This document shows, one piece after another, positions 1 through 8,653 of a stretch of 64,000 bases of DNA. The DNA is taken from assembly GCA_965153455.1 (NCBI GenBank), contig OZ234499.1:5005577-5069576 (forward strand). The letters run 5' to 3'. Numbering within the stretch: position 1 is the stretch's first letter; each line of letters begins with the position of its first letter. The stretch comes from Sphagnum compactum (Eukaryota; Bryophyta; Sphagnopsida; Sphagnales). The notes under the pieces were generated by a model, which was not told the DNA's origin, did no database searches, and saw nothing but the letters and a program-made list of their open reading frames with translations. Both the position numbers and the translations under genes were made by a program.

Positions 1-747
1 ACAGTTTTTAGTGATGGTTAACCAGTGACGTTAATTTCTCAGATAAGTGGAAATTTCCTTGAAGAAAATTGCTGAAAATTGGTAGGAATGTAGCTAGAGA
101 GCCGATCTACAATCTGGCAAAGACAAATTGTGTTTTCATTGAGCGGTTTATGTGTTATGTTTGTTTTTGTGGTGATGGTTTTTTCTGGTTTGTTCACACC
201 TAGTGCGGAAACGCTGTCAGATTTTTAGCTAAATAACTAGGGAAGATCATGTGTTGCAATTTTGTGAAGTTGTTGCTTGAGGGCTGAATTGCATCTGGGA
301 ATTGTTTGGGATTTTTTTGGTGGAGCCAATTGGGAGTATTGACCTTCAAAAGATCTCAAGTTTGTGTAGATTTATGCCCAGGTTTTTTTCAGCGGTTTTT
401 CGTAGGTCATATCTCGGCACACAAACCTTCTTTTCAGTTGAGTTTTGGAGGGAAGGAAAATCTAGTTGTCCTTTACATTCTAGTTGAAGTAGATTGGCAT
501 TTGGTGTAAGAACGATGGAGATATGGTTGTTTGAATGTTCGCAGCCCAATTTCGCAACTTTTGGCTATGGTGGATTAGGGATTTCGTCGAAAATTGAGCT
601 TTTGGCTAGTGGGGAGCACATTTTTCGACTTGTTGTGGTGGGCCGGTTGGACGAGTTGAGCCGCTACTCAGCTAGGTGGTTGAATTGAGTACTTGTTTCT
701 GGTAGCAAATCGGGCACGAAGTCGACGGTATTTAGTGGTGATTCAAT
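1..747 (+). other. Retroelement 5' leader, non-coding
   Basis: About 750 bases precede the first gag methionine. I see no coding sequence with recognisable homology, no tRNA-complementary primer-binding site and no match to the 3' LTR at 8086-8536. It is most simply the untranslated leader between an off-window 5' LTR and gag. Small open frames here look accidental. Confidence 0.45.
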
Positions 748-2251
748 TTGGGTACTGGGTTTGGTGATTGGGTCATCACGAAACAGTTTGGTGGTCCTAT
801 GGGGGACCATGGTGGAGATGGTGGAGTTACACGTAGTGGGTTGAAGTATCGACTACCTTCCCCCACATCATCGGTTGTTGAGGAGGACGAGGTTATCGTG
901 AATAACAAGTCTTCCATATTACCGTCTAGTATTGCGGCCCCATTGATTTGGGATATGGACGGGGGTTCTGGGGCCATGAAGGGCCCCCGACGTTACTCAG
1001 GTGCAGTGGGCACCATCGAGTTGGAGGACTTCATTCAGGAGTTTGATTCTTGGTGTGATATGCAGATGTTACGTAACGCCAAATTGTTCTCACCCTTCTT
1101 AGCATGGAAGGGATTGTTTCAGCACTTGGAGGGTCCTCCGATGGATGATTATCATGAGTTTCAGAGAGATCATGCTACTGAGATTGAAGAGTGGAAGCAA
1201 CATTGGTTTCCATCCTATGTATCTATTATTCGCGATGGTGTTGTTAGTGGTGGTATTACTACACCGTCTACTCCTAGTACAAGCACATAGGTTGTTCCCC
1301 CACCTCCATTTAACCCTATCACGGAGTTCTTTTTGAGGCTGAAGAAGAACTATCAGGGGGTGAAGACGGAGAAGTTGAAGAGTCTTTAGGAATTTGAGCG
1401 GAAGACTAGTGAGAATCTTCGCGAGGCATACACTCGTATGCGAGGGTTGATTGCAGTTACCCAAGGGGTGACGAAGGCTCAGGCAGTCCAATTTTGGTAT
1501 GGGATTCTGGACAAGGAGTTGCAACGGAGAGCACGCGATGTGACTCTCATGAGTGATGATCCTCCCACATTGGCCCATGTGTTTGCTTTGTCTGAGAAGA
1601 TAGAGCTTAACATGGTGGAGGAGAGGGTGGTGACATCTGGATTCAATAGGGATATAGTTACTACTTCTCGTGGACAATAGTCCACCTCACAACCTCGTAC
1701 TAGTGGAGGTGGGAGTCGTGGAGGTCAGGTACGACCTCAATCAGGTTCTGGAGGGACGAGTGCACAAAGACCCTTGCCTTCATTCGTTAGTCAACAACAG
1801 GGACAGTATTGTTGGACATGTGGTGGTGCTCATATTCGGTTGTCCACAGGAAAGTGGTGGACGAACTTTGGCCGATGGATCTCAGTCGGCACAAGTTCAA
1901 TGTGATAAATGTGGCCGAGTCGGCCACCCTCGTGAGCGTTGTTTTGACCTTTACCCAGAATTGAGATTAGGTCGTGGGGGAGCGGCTCAAAGAGGTCGTG
2001 GTGGTAGAGGTGGTAGAGGTGGTGGGGGTGGTAGAGGTACACCAACGGTTAGGGCACCTTCCGTGATCACACCTCCCCCTACGACAGAGGCAGCTATGGT
2101 TGCTAGGATTGAGCAGTTGCAGCAAAGGCTTGCTACCATGGCAAGTTTCCAGCATCGATCACATTCAAGAGGTGAGGCTCCCACATCTTATGGAGGAGAT
2201 GATCTCTTTTATATGGCTAGTGTAGCACAATTGAGGCGTCCGTTGCAGTGA
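748..2251 (+). pseudogene. gag polyprotein of the retroelement, broken
   Basis: Gag encodes the capsid and nucleocapsid that package element RNA. The part at about 1300-1650 (LRLKKNYQGVK, then FWYGILDKELQRRARD) has the shape of a Retrotrans_gag capsid domain. It is followed by a Gly/Arg-rich stretch and zinc knuckles. The second knuckle, at 1901-1942, is complete (C-x2-C-x4-H-x4-C: Cys-Asp-Lys-Cys ... His ... Cys). A first knuckle near 1815-1850 (CWTCGGAH) is split by a frameshift, after which the reading frame moves from 748-type to 1670-type. Premature stops are at 1288-1290, 1387-1389 and 1678-1680, each TAG where CAG (Gln) fits. A second frame change near 2250 leads into protease. The 748 start is the first Met in the frame; the true start is unproven. 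Confidence 0.78.
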
Positions 2252-3473
2252 CGAGAGGCGTCACTCGAGACTCGGAGCCACGTGGGGCAACTGTGGAGTT
2301 GGATCCACAGAGGGGTGAAGCTGGTAGACATGCCAGGCTTCCCCAATCATTCTTGTTGTCTGAAGTGGTTAGGACTCCTTCCATGGTTCCTACACCGCTT
2401 ATTGAGCCAATAGTGGGGCCAACAGCATCGACATCACATGTAGTGGACACAGATTTATCATCGAGTGCAATGTCGCGGATGGTGACTTCAGTGTTGAGAT
2501 CCCCAACATTTTCGGCTAATGATTTAATGGCGTCAGGAGTTGACTTAACTCGTGTATTTCAACTAGCAGCCACATTATGTGAACGTGGGAGTGTTGTTGC
2601 TACAAGTGTCGAGGTGTGTGAGGGTGTTGATGTGGGGCAACTTGTGGCAGGGGATGTTGTTGTGGAGCAACTCGTGGTATCAGGTGTGGATAGTCCTTGG
2701 CAGGCGGTGGTGGCTAATATGGATGCATTACCAGCTCGACCAGCCATTGATCGTGAGAGGCTTACACCTGGTGTATGTATGTTGGATAATCGGAGTGGTA
2801 TTTTCCGGTTGGTGAGTCCTACGGGCCAGGTGTATAGACCAGATCGGGTTTTGTTGGATTCTAGTGCCCAACCCTTGATGTTGGGGAAGGTAGCATGTAT
2901 TGGTTTGGGTATTCGGAGGTCAGAGCTTGAGCCGTGCCCATTCCAAATTCAAACATCACTTGGTGGAGCCAATGATAGGTCTAACTTCATGACATGTGAG
3001 AGATTGTCGGTGCAAATGAAACCGGATCATGTGACAAATAGCTCTAGGTTGGGAGTCATTGTTGTTGTTACAGCAGCTAAGTCGTATGATGTACTAGTTG
3101 GAGGTGCCGTGTTGTATCCGATGGGTTTTCAGATGGATTATTGGACAGAGACAGCGACTTATCGACTTAGTGGTAGTCTGGAGATGGACGGATGAGCCAG
3201 GTGCCTGTGAGATTTATTTCTAGGGTTCGACCAGGAGGGTCTCCCCCAGAGGTGTTGGCATCAGTTACTGGTTTTAGTGGAGTGGTCACTTGGCCAAGTG
3301 ACTTGTTGGAGGGCAACATTTCAACCATTGACACTTCAGTCTACGAGGATATAGAGGAGGTTTCTAGCTTTGTTGCAGCAGTGTCCTCCTCATTGGATGT
3401 TCCACTTTGGCGTTCGAGTGGGGTGTTACGGCATGATGACCCAACACTTGTCGACGTGAAGCCTCGAAAATAG
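2248..3473 (+). pseudogene. Aspartic protease region of pol
   Basis: This is the retropepsin-like protease that cuts the polyprotein. The catalytic triplet is at 2857-2865 and reads Asp-Ser-Ser (LLDSSAQPLM) instead of the usual Asp-Ser/Thr-Gly. The flap and C-terminal part follow at about 3080-3170 (YDVLVGGAVLYPMG). About 200 poorly conserved residues precede the core. The frame shifts at 3192-3195, where a stop and an ATG overlap (ATGA), and then continues to 3473. Bases after about 3438 already belong to an inverted segment, so the last residues before the stop at 3471 are an artefact of that inversion. The same domain in the decayed copy at 9440-9760 also reads Asp-Ser-Ser. Confidence 0.75.
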
Positions 3474-4487
3474 AAGGGACAAATGTCACTCTTGTAGGAA
3501 ACCCCATTGCACGCTCTCTCTCATTGGCGTTGGGCTCCACCAATTGCTACAAACAACCATCCCATACAAGCCCGGGACCACCTTCTCTATAGACATGTGG
3601 TGCTGGAAAACTAACAAATGTGGGTAACGCCATCCTAGGCTGTCCCATTCGGTTCACCACTGCCATGGGTGACCTATCAACAACTTTCACCACCTGAGAA
3701 CATCGCCCAATATCTAAAATACTATCCACTATGAGGTGAGAAGATCATGGTATTGTCTCATATGCCCGTTTCAACACCTCCCTCGGCAACAAGTTCGTCC
3801 ACCACAATCAGGGACGATGAGCACGCGAGCCAACCCTCGCTGCATCCAATAAAACCGCTGGTCCAATCCAAGACCGGATTCGGTGTACACTTGCCATCAC
3901 ATGAGACCTAGTATCACCCAACAAAGGTACATTCTCCAGAATGTACGCGGGAACACGTGCCTGATGTGTCTGAAGATGGCGTAACACCCGCAACATCTCC
4001 CAAAACATACGAGATCGAAGGTCACGTAATCCCTCACCATGACCAGCCCGAGTATGACCCTGGCATGGCCATCCAGCAATCACCAAATTAATAGGACCAA
4101 CTTTCGCAAAGTCTTGCGCCCCCAACAATGCAATGTCTGATGGCAAAGCCCGCTGATATCCTCGAATAACCGACCTCGGCAACAACTCAGGATATCGCCG
4201 CATCAATAATGCAAGATGGCGCGATGAAACCCTCCTCGCGGTTTCATCTCTCTCCACGTAAAGGTACTTCCGAACTAGAATACCCGCTTGAAGCACTGCT
4301 GCCAAACCAGTGCTGATCCCACCAAATAGATCCAACATGCAAATACCCTCGAAAGGATATTCCCACGCAATGGGTGTAGTATCCAATGGAGACAACCCAA
4401 CAGGACCAGAAATAGGAGTCTGTTGTGGAACCTCCTCCTCCTCCACAGGCACAAAAGCCTCACGCCAAGCCTGTGATACCAAACGAT
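3438..4487 (-). pseudogene. DNMT3-like C5 cytosine DNA methyltransferase, inverted inside pol
   Basis: The enzyme transfers a methyl group from S-adenosylmethionine to carbon 5 of cytosine in DNA. On the - strand, motif I is LDLFGGISTG (about 4335-4305), followed by the acidic SAM-contact region (YVERDE). Motif IV holds the catalytic Cys in GWPCQG (codon 4065-4063), motif VI is ENV (3936-3928), and a DNMT3-like SRAH block is near 3825. A TGA at 3808-3810, where CGA fits, cuts the frame. Homology then continues to about 3440 through WWTNL (about 3790) and ERERAMGFPT (about 3515). Motifs run I-IV-VI-VIII-IX, so it is not permuted like plant DRM. A Met-start frame opens at 4599, but its first 37 codons are antisense of flanking + strand sequence and not part of the enzyme. 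The final motif-X-like helix (AMDLNCLTWIV) lies on the + strand at 4491-4523, so the segment was inverted. Confidence 0.87.
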
Positions 4488-5851
4488 CAGCTATGGACCT
4501 GAATTGTTTGACTTGGATTGTTAGCCTTGGTATGGCTGAGCAGCGTCGGCTCAGAGCCACATTTGTAGTAGTTACACCTCTTGTGAGCTCGCTGTCCACC
4601 GTGACGGTAGAGGCATCGACTGGGGGCGAGGAGAGTTGTATTTTTCATCCTTGGAGTACATGGGATGTGTTGGGAGAGCATGTGAAGGTTGTGGCCCATG
4701 CTGTTGGAGGAGTTTATTGCTCCATTGGTGTTCCATTGGGTGATTCGGAGGAGCATGTGGCTTTTCCCAAGGTTTTTGCGTAGCAACCCATGGCGTCATC
4801 CTCTTCCTCTAGTGTGTCTATCAAGGAGACTTGGGAGCCTTTGATGGGGTCCAAGCTAATAGGAGGAGAGAGGCGACGGTTGATGCATTTCCTAAGAGTT
4901 TACAGGAGTTATTTTGCCTTTAATATGAAGGAGTTGGGTGCTTTGATTGGACCTGGTATACGGATTGAGTTGGCTAGTGACACGCCAATCTTCCGTCGTC
5001 CTTATAGATATAGTGATATGGAGAGGGACTTGATTCGGAGTCGGACGTTGGATTTATTGGAGGTTGGATTAGTGGAGTTGTCGCATGGTGAGTATGCATC
5101 AGCCACTGTCATGCTTGCCAAAAAGGATGTACATGGCAACTACACGGATAGGCGGATGTGTGGAGACTACTGTCCTATCAATCAGCAGACTAAGTCCGAT
5201 AAGTATGCCATGCCTACACCTGAAGAGATCTTTAATGTTGTGGGACATGTGAAGGTTTTTAGTACACTTGATCTTTGAGCAGGGTACCATCAGTTGCCGA
5301 TTCGAGAGGAGGACAAGGCCAAGACCGCATTTTGGGGCGTCAACTCTCACGGCAAGGATTGTTTGTATCAGTGGAAGTTCTTACCCTTTGGGTTGAAGAA
5401 CGCGCCTGCTGAGTTTCAACGTGTGATGGATAGGATTTTAGCAGGGTTGGATTTTGTCCGGTGTTATATCGATGATATTGTGGTATATAGTGATACCGTG
5501 GAAGAGCACCAAATTCATCTACAAATTGTGTTTGAGCGGTTGAAGGCTCATGGTCTTCGTCTACATCCTGGGAAGTGTAAGTTCTTCCAAGAGAGTGTGG
5601 AGTATCTGGGTCATGTGATCTACCTAGGTGGTTTGGGAATGCAACAATCCAAGGTGGAGGCTATTGCACATATTCCGCGTCCCACGGATGTGAGTAGGGT
5701 TTGCGCTTTCATGGGATTGACAAACTACTATCGCAAGTATGTCAAAGGTTTTAGTGCGATGGCAAAGCCTTTGAACATGTTGTTGAAGTTGGATCAGGAA
5801 TGGCAGTGGGGTGATGAGCAGGAGCGAGCTTTTGTGGAGCTCAAAGGCTAG
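4488..5851 (+). pseudogene. Reverse transcriptase with preceding linker
   Basis: Bases 4491-4523 encode the tail of the methyltransferase. A linker of about 90 residues follows, then the RT, which copies element RNA into DNA. Recognisable RT blocks are the LVELSHGEYASATVML region (5068-5118), the Asp-containing block FSTLDL at 5258-5275, FLPFGLKNAPAEFQ (about 5380-5420) and the catalytic YIDD at 5465-5476. The thumb continues to about 5840. Stops at 4781-4783 (TAG, from CAG) and 5276-5278 (TGA, where an Arg CGA is expected after Asp-Leu) break the frame. A one-base frameshift near 5847 moves the reading frame into RNase H. The catalytic aspartates are intact. Confidence 0.88.
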
Positions 5852-6827
5852 GTTAGTTGCAGCTCCCATCTTGAGGAGACCTATTAGGGGGCGTCCATTC
5901 CAGCTACACACTGATTGGAGTATGTTGGGACTTGGAGCGGTGTTGACACAGTGTGATGATGAAGGGAAGGAGTTTGTGGTGGCCTATGCGAGTCGTTCGA
6001 ACAATATAGCGGAATCACGCTATAGTTCTTACGAGGGAGAGTGTTTGGCAGCAGTGTGGGCTGTTGCACACTTCAGGTGTTACTTGTTTGGCACACAGTT
6101 TACCCTTGTCACTGATCACCAGCCGCTCAAATGGTTGATGGAGTCCGATAAACTTACAGGAAAGCTTGCATGGTGGGCTCTCATCTTACAGGAGTATGAC
6201 TTCCAGGTGGTGCATAAACCTGGAGTTACAAACCTTGATGCCGATGGGTTGAGTCGGAACCCATGCACTAGCCAGGATGATAATACTGGAGCTAGATGGC
6301 ATGGCAAGGTTGATGAGGAGATGGTGCTAGGTTGGCATGCATCGGCCTTTTTGTGCTTGTTGGGTGTGGACTCTAATATGGAAGGCCACGTGACATCTTA
6401 CTCTAATCAAAGGGTAGATGGCCAGTCTTCAGATCCTGAGTTTGGGGATGGTAACATCAATCACCATGATGTTCATGATGATACATTAGTGTTGGAGTTT
6501 TTACGAACCAGTATGGTGTCAGGCATGGTGAGTGCTAAGGAGAGAGACCGTGTTCTCCAACGAGCTAAGAGGTATCGGTTGGAGGGGACACATATACTCC
6601 GAGTGTGGGAGGATGGTAGGGTACGGATTGTACCACATCTAGACCAGAGAAGGCGTATTGTGCGGCATGCCCATGAGGAGTTGGGGCATTTTGGAGTAAA
6701 ACGGACATATAACTTACTCTTAAGTCAGTATTGGTGGCGTGGTATGCACACCGATGTGCAACGATTAGTGTCACATTGCATGGTTTGTGATAGGGTGAGG
6801 GCATCGTTCAATGCCCCTACACCATAG
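5852..6827 (+). pseudogene. RNase H and integrase zinc-binding domain
   Basis: RNase H degrades the RNA strand of the RNA:DNA hybrid. Its signature runs from LHTDWSMLGLGAVL (about 5905) through the Glu block (SSYEGECLAAVWA) to the TDHQPLKWLM block near 6110-6140, as in Ty3/gypsy elements. A spacer of about 120 residues follows. The integrase HHCC zinc-binding domain is at about 6665-6795: His-x3/4-His in HEELGHFG and Cys-x2-Cys in CMVC. The frame enters by frameshift near 5847 and ends at TAG 6825-6827, where CAG is the likely original codon; integrase continues in the same frame. Confidence 0.87.
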
Positions 6828-7430
6828 TTACACCCCTTGCCTATTATGGGGTTGGGTTATCGCTAGAGTTTGGACTTTGCGGGACCATTACCATTGACGA
6901 TACGGCACAACAAATATGTGTTGGTGATGGTGGAGCACTTCTCCAAGTGGATTGAGTTGGTGCCATCCCCTGACAAATCCAGCGAGGGAGTAGCGTATGC
7001 ATTCCTTAATAGGGTGCTTAGTCATTTTGGTGCACCAGCTGAAGTGTTGACTGATCAAGGTACGAAGTTTCAGGGTGAGTTTCAGGTCTTGTGTGACAAG
7101 GCATTGATTGATCACCGAACCACGTTTCGAGATCATCCAGAGGCAGATGGTTTAGCTGAGCGTTTGGTACAAACAGTGAAGAGGGCATTACGCAAATATG
7201 GCTTGCAAAAAGGCCACCTAGGGGATTGGGATATTCAGTCACCATGGTTGGCCATGGGATATCAATTCAGTCGTCAGGCATCCTTGGCTTCCTTCTCACC
7301 TTATTTTTTATTGTACGGCCGAAATCCAGACTTGCCAACAACGATTCGTCGTGAGTCTAGTGAGGTGGTGAACCTTGATGACCCGGAGATGTGGTTGAGG
7401 GTGTGTTCTCAACGTGCAGAGCTCTTTTGA
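6828..7430 (+). pseudogene. Integrase catalytic core (DDE)
   Basis: This domain joins element cDNA into host DNA. The DDE triad is complete: Asp at 6873-6875 (LDFAGPLP), Asp at 7053-7055 (TDQGTKF) and Glu at 7158-7160 (GLAERLVQ). The core continues to LLYGRNPDLP (about 7310-7340). A TAG at 6864-6866 stands where a Trp (TGG) or Gln (CAG) codon is expected. A TGA at 7428-7430 interrupts the core-to-C-terminal linker and fits an original CGA. The frame is the same as that of the RNase H and C-terminal segments. Confidence 0.88.
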
Positions 7431-7436
7431 AAAGTT

Positions 7437-7919
7437 ATGCCAGTAGCGTTTGAAAACCTTGCCATTGTTCAACACAGGGATACATTACGATATGCGATTA
7501 TCCGGGGTGGAGGTTATCGACCATCGATTCATAGGTTCCATTTGGGGGACTATGTCTATTTGCAGCAGACTGCACCAACGGCATTGGATGTAACGACAGG
7601 CTGCACTATCTTACGAGTGCGAGAGGTGTTAGCTTCTGGAGTTCTCATGTTGGAGGGTCTTGATGGTGTTGTTTGGAAGGACCATGTGCGTAATTGTGCG
7701 CCATGTCACCTCCCAAATGTGGATGGTACAGTTGACCCAAGTTTGGCAATGGTACAGGCCGGCTTGAGGTGTATGTTATGTGGGTCTAAAGGTGGAGTAG
7801 CCCATATGTTGGTGTGTGATAGATGTTCTAGGGGTTGGCACATGGTGTGCATGATTCCACCTATGGATGTTGTTCCCGTTGGATGGTGGGTGTGTCCTCG
7901 TTGTACTTTGGAGGGATAG
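7437..7919 (+). pseudogene. Integrase C-terminal domain fused to a PHD finger
   Basis: The first part (HLGDYVYLQQ, about 7535-7565) resembles the small barrel-like integrase C-terminal domain (GPY/F-type). At 7770-7904 follows a compact C4HC3 PHD finger: Cys-Met-Leu-Cys, Cys-Asp-Arg-Cys, the WH with Cys two residues on, and a final Cys-Pro-Arg-Cys, with the Trp before the last pair (WWVC). All eight zinc ligands are present. PHD fingers of this kind commonly read the histone H3 tail. The position matches that of the chromodomain in chromoviral integrases, so a role in choosing insertion sites is a reasonable inference. The stop is at 7917-7919. I see no break inside the PHD itself. Confidence 0.85.
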
Positions 7920-8070
7920 ATGACTTGATCTTCACATGGTATGGATTGCAGATGGGCGACTAACGATGGGGCAAAATAGCACCCGGCCTTTTGATTCGTG
8001 CACCTGCGAAGGTGTATAACATGTAGAAGATGTATAGGGCTACCTGGAAGTTAGAGGGACCTAACCACCA
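7920..8070 (+). other. Short untranslated spacer before the 3' LTR
   Basis: About 150 bases between the integrase/PHD stop codon and the purine tract contain no coding signal. This is the usual 3' untranslated interval of an LTR retroelement. Confidence 0.5.
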
Positions 8071-8085
8071 GCTAGGGGGGCGAGT
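8071..8085 (+). promoter_or_regulatory. Probable polypurine tract
   Basis: A G-rich run (GCTAGGGGGGCGAGT) directly precedes the likely LTR start, TGTGG at 8086. In LTR retroelements this site primes second-strand DNA synthesis. It is shorter and less purely purine than usual, so the call is moderate. Confidence 0.5.
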
Positions 8086-8653
8086 TGTGGTACACATGTA
8101 TTTGTGTATGCTCTCGTCCATGTTATGTGTTTGTGTGTGTATGTGAGTATGGTATGTCAGCGATGTATGTTGTATGACGATATGTATTCGCACGACAGCT
8201 GTCATGACCATATGTGTGTTAGCTATAACATATAGTGTGCTATGGTAACGAGTAGTGCCTATTTAGGGTTTCTAGGTTTAGGGTTAGAGGAGAATGGCTC
8301 TTCTGGTAGGACCCATCCTCATGTTATGAGTGGGGGTATAAAGTGTGAGAGAAGGTTCAAAGAACATAGTTCTTTGAGTTGAGCCTAGAGCGTTGGGAGT
8401 AGTTGGAGTTAGTGGAGCTTCGAGCTATGGTGTCCCGTTAGCATCGGCCTAGATTCTTTGAGTGGAGTGGGCTTGGCTTGACTGTATGTGTTTGCATCAC
8501 GAGTTTTATGATGGTAGATCTTTCTCGTGACATTTTCGAGTTGTGGTACACATGTATTTGTGTATGCTCTCGTCCATGTTATGTATTTGTGTGTGTATGT
8601 GAGTATGGTATGTCAGCGATGTATGTTGTATGACGATATGTATTCGCACGACA
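8081..8653 (+). repeat. 117-bp direct repeat at the LTR (8081-8197 and 8537-8653)
   Basis: Two 117-base blocks 456 bases apart differ at a single visible position (GTTATGTGTTTG against GTTATGTATTTG). Sequence diverges abruptly outside both blocks. Because the block includes the putative LTR start, it could be the beginning of a second, truncated LTR in tandem, or an internal LTR duplication. Confidence 0.85.
8086..8536 (+). repeat. Probable 3' LTR with promoter
   Basis: The segment starts TGTGG and reaches TGACA at 8528-8532, giving a TG...CA frame. It holds a TATA box (TATAAAG at 8337-8343) preceded by telo-box-like motifs (TTTAGGG at about 8263 and 8277). No second complete LTR is in the window to confirm the ends. 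If the 117-bp terminal duplication belongs to the LTR, it would extend to 8653, which also ends in CA. Confidence 0.55.

Larger units (their letters stand above)
1..8653 (+). mobile_element. Ty3/gypsy-type LTR retroelement with methyltransferase and PHD finger (5' end outside window)
   Basis: Domain order on the + strand is gag with zinc knuckles, aspartic protease, an inverted methyltransferase block, RT, RNase H, integrase and PHD finger, followed by a purine tract and a 3' LTR. RT-RNase H before integrase is the Ty3/gypsy (Metaviridae) order. No counterpart of the 3' LTR is visible in bases 1-750, so the 5' LTR and primer-binding site lie before the window. Base composition is visibly richer in G and C than the AT-rich DNA to the right. 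The copy is dead: at least nine stops and several frameshifts, yet all catalytic motifs remain readable, so it is fairly young. The right limit is uncertain: the LTR may end at 8532 or at 8653. Confidence 0.88.

Noticed and set aside
1-750. 5' LTR within the window
   Set aside because: No stretch matches the 3' LTR (TATA region, TGTGG start or TGACA end), so the 5' LTR must be outside.
4488-4599. Met-start extension of the - strand methyltransferase frame to 4599
   Set aside because: These 37 codons are the antisense of the + strand methyltransferase tail and linker; the enzyme's own upstream sequence ends at the inversion breakpoint near 4487.
3808-4599. Methyltransferase as bacterial contamination or an independent host gene
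   Set aside because: It is flanked on both sides by pol, its end pieces lie across the breakpoints, and a sense-orientation relative follows protease in the adjacent decayed copy.
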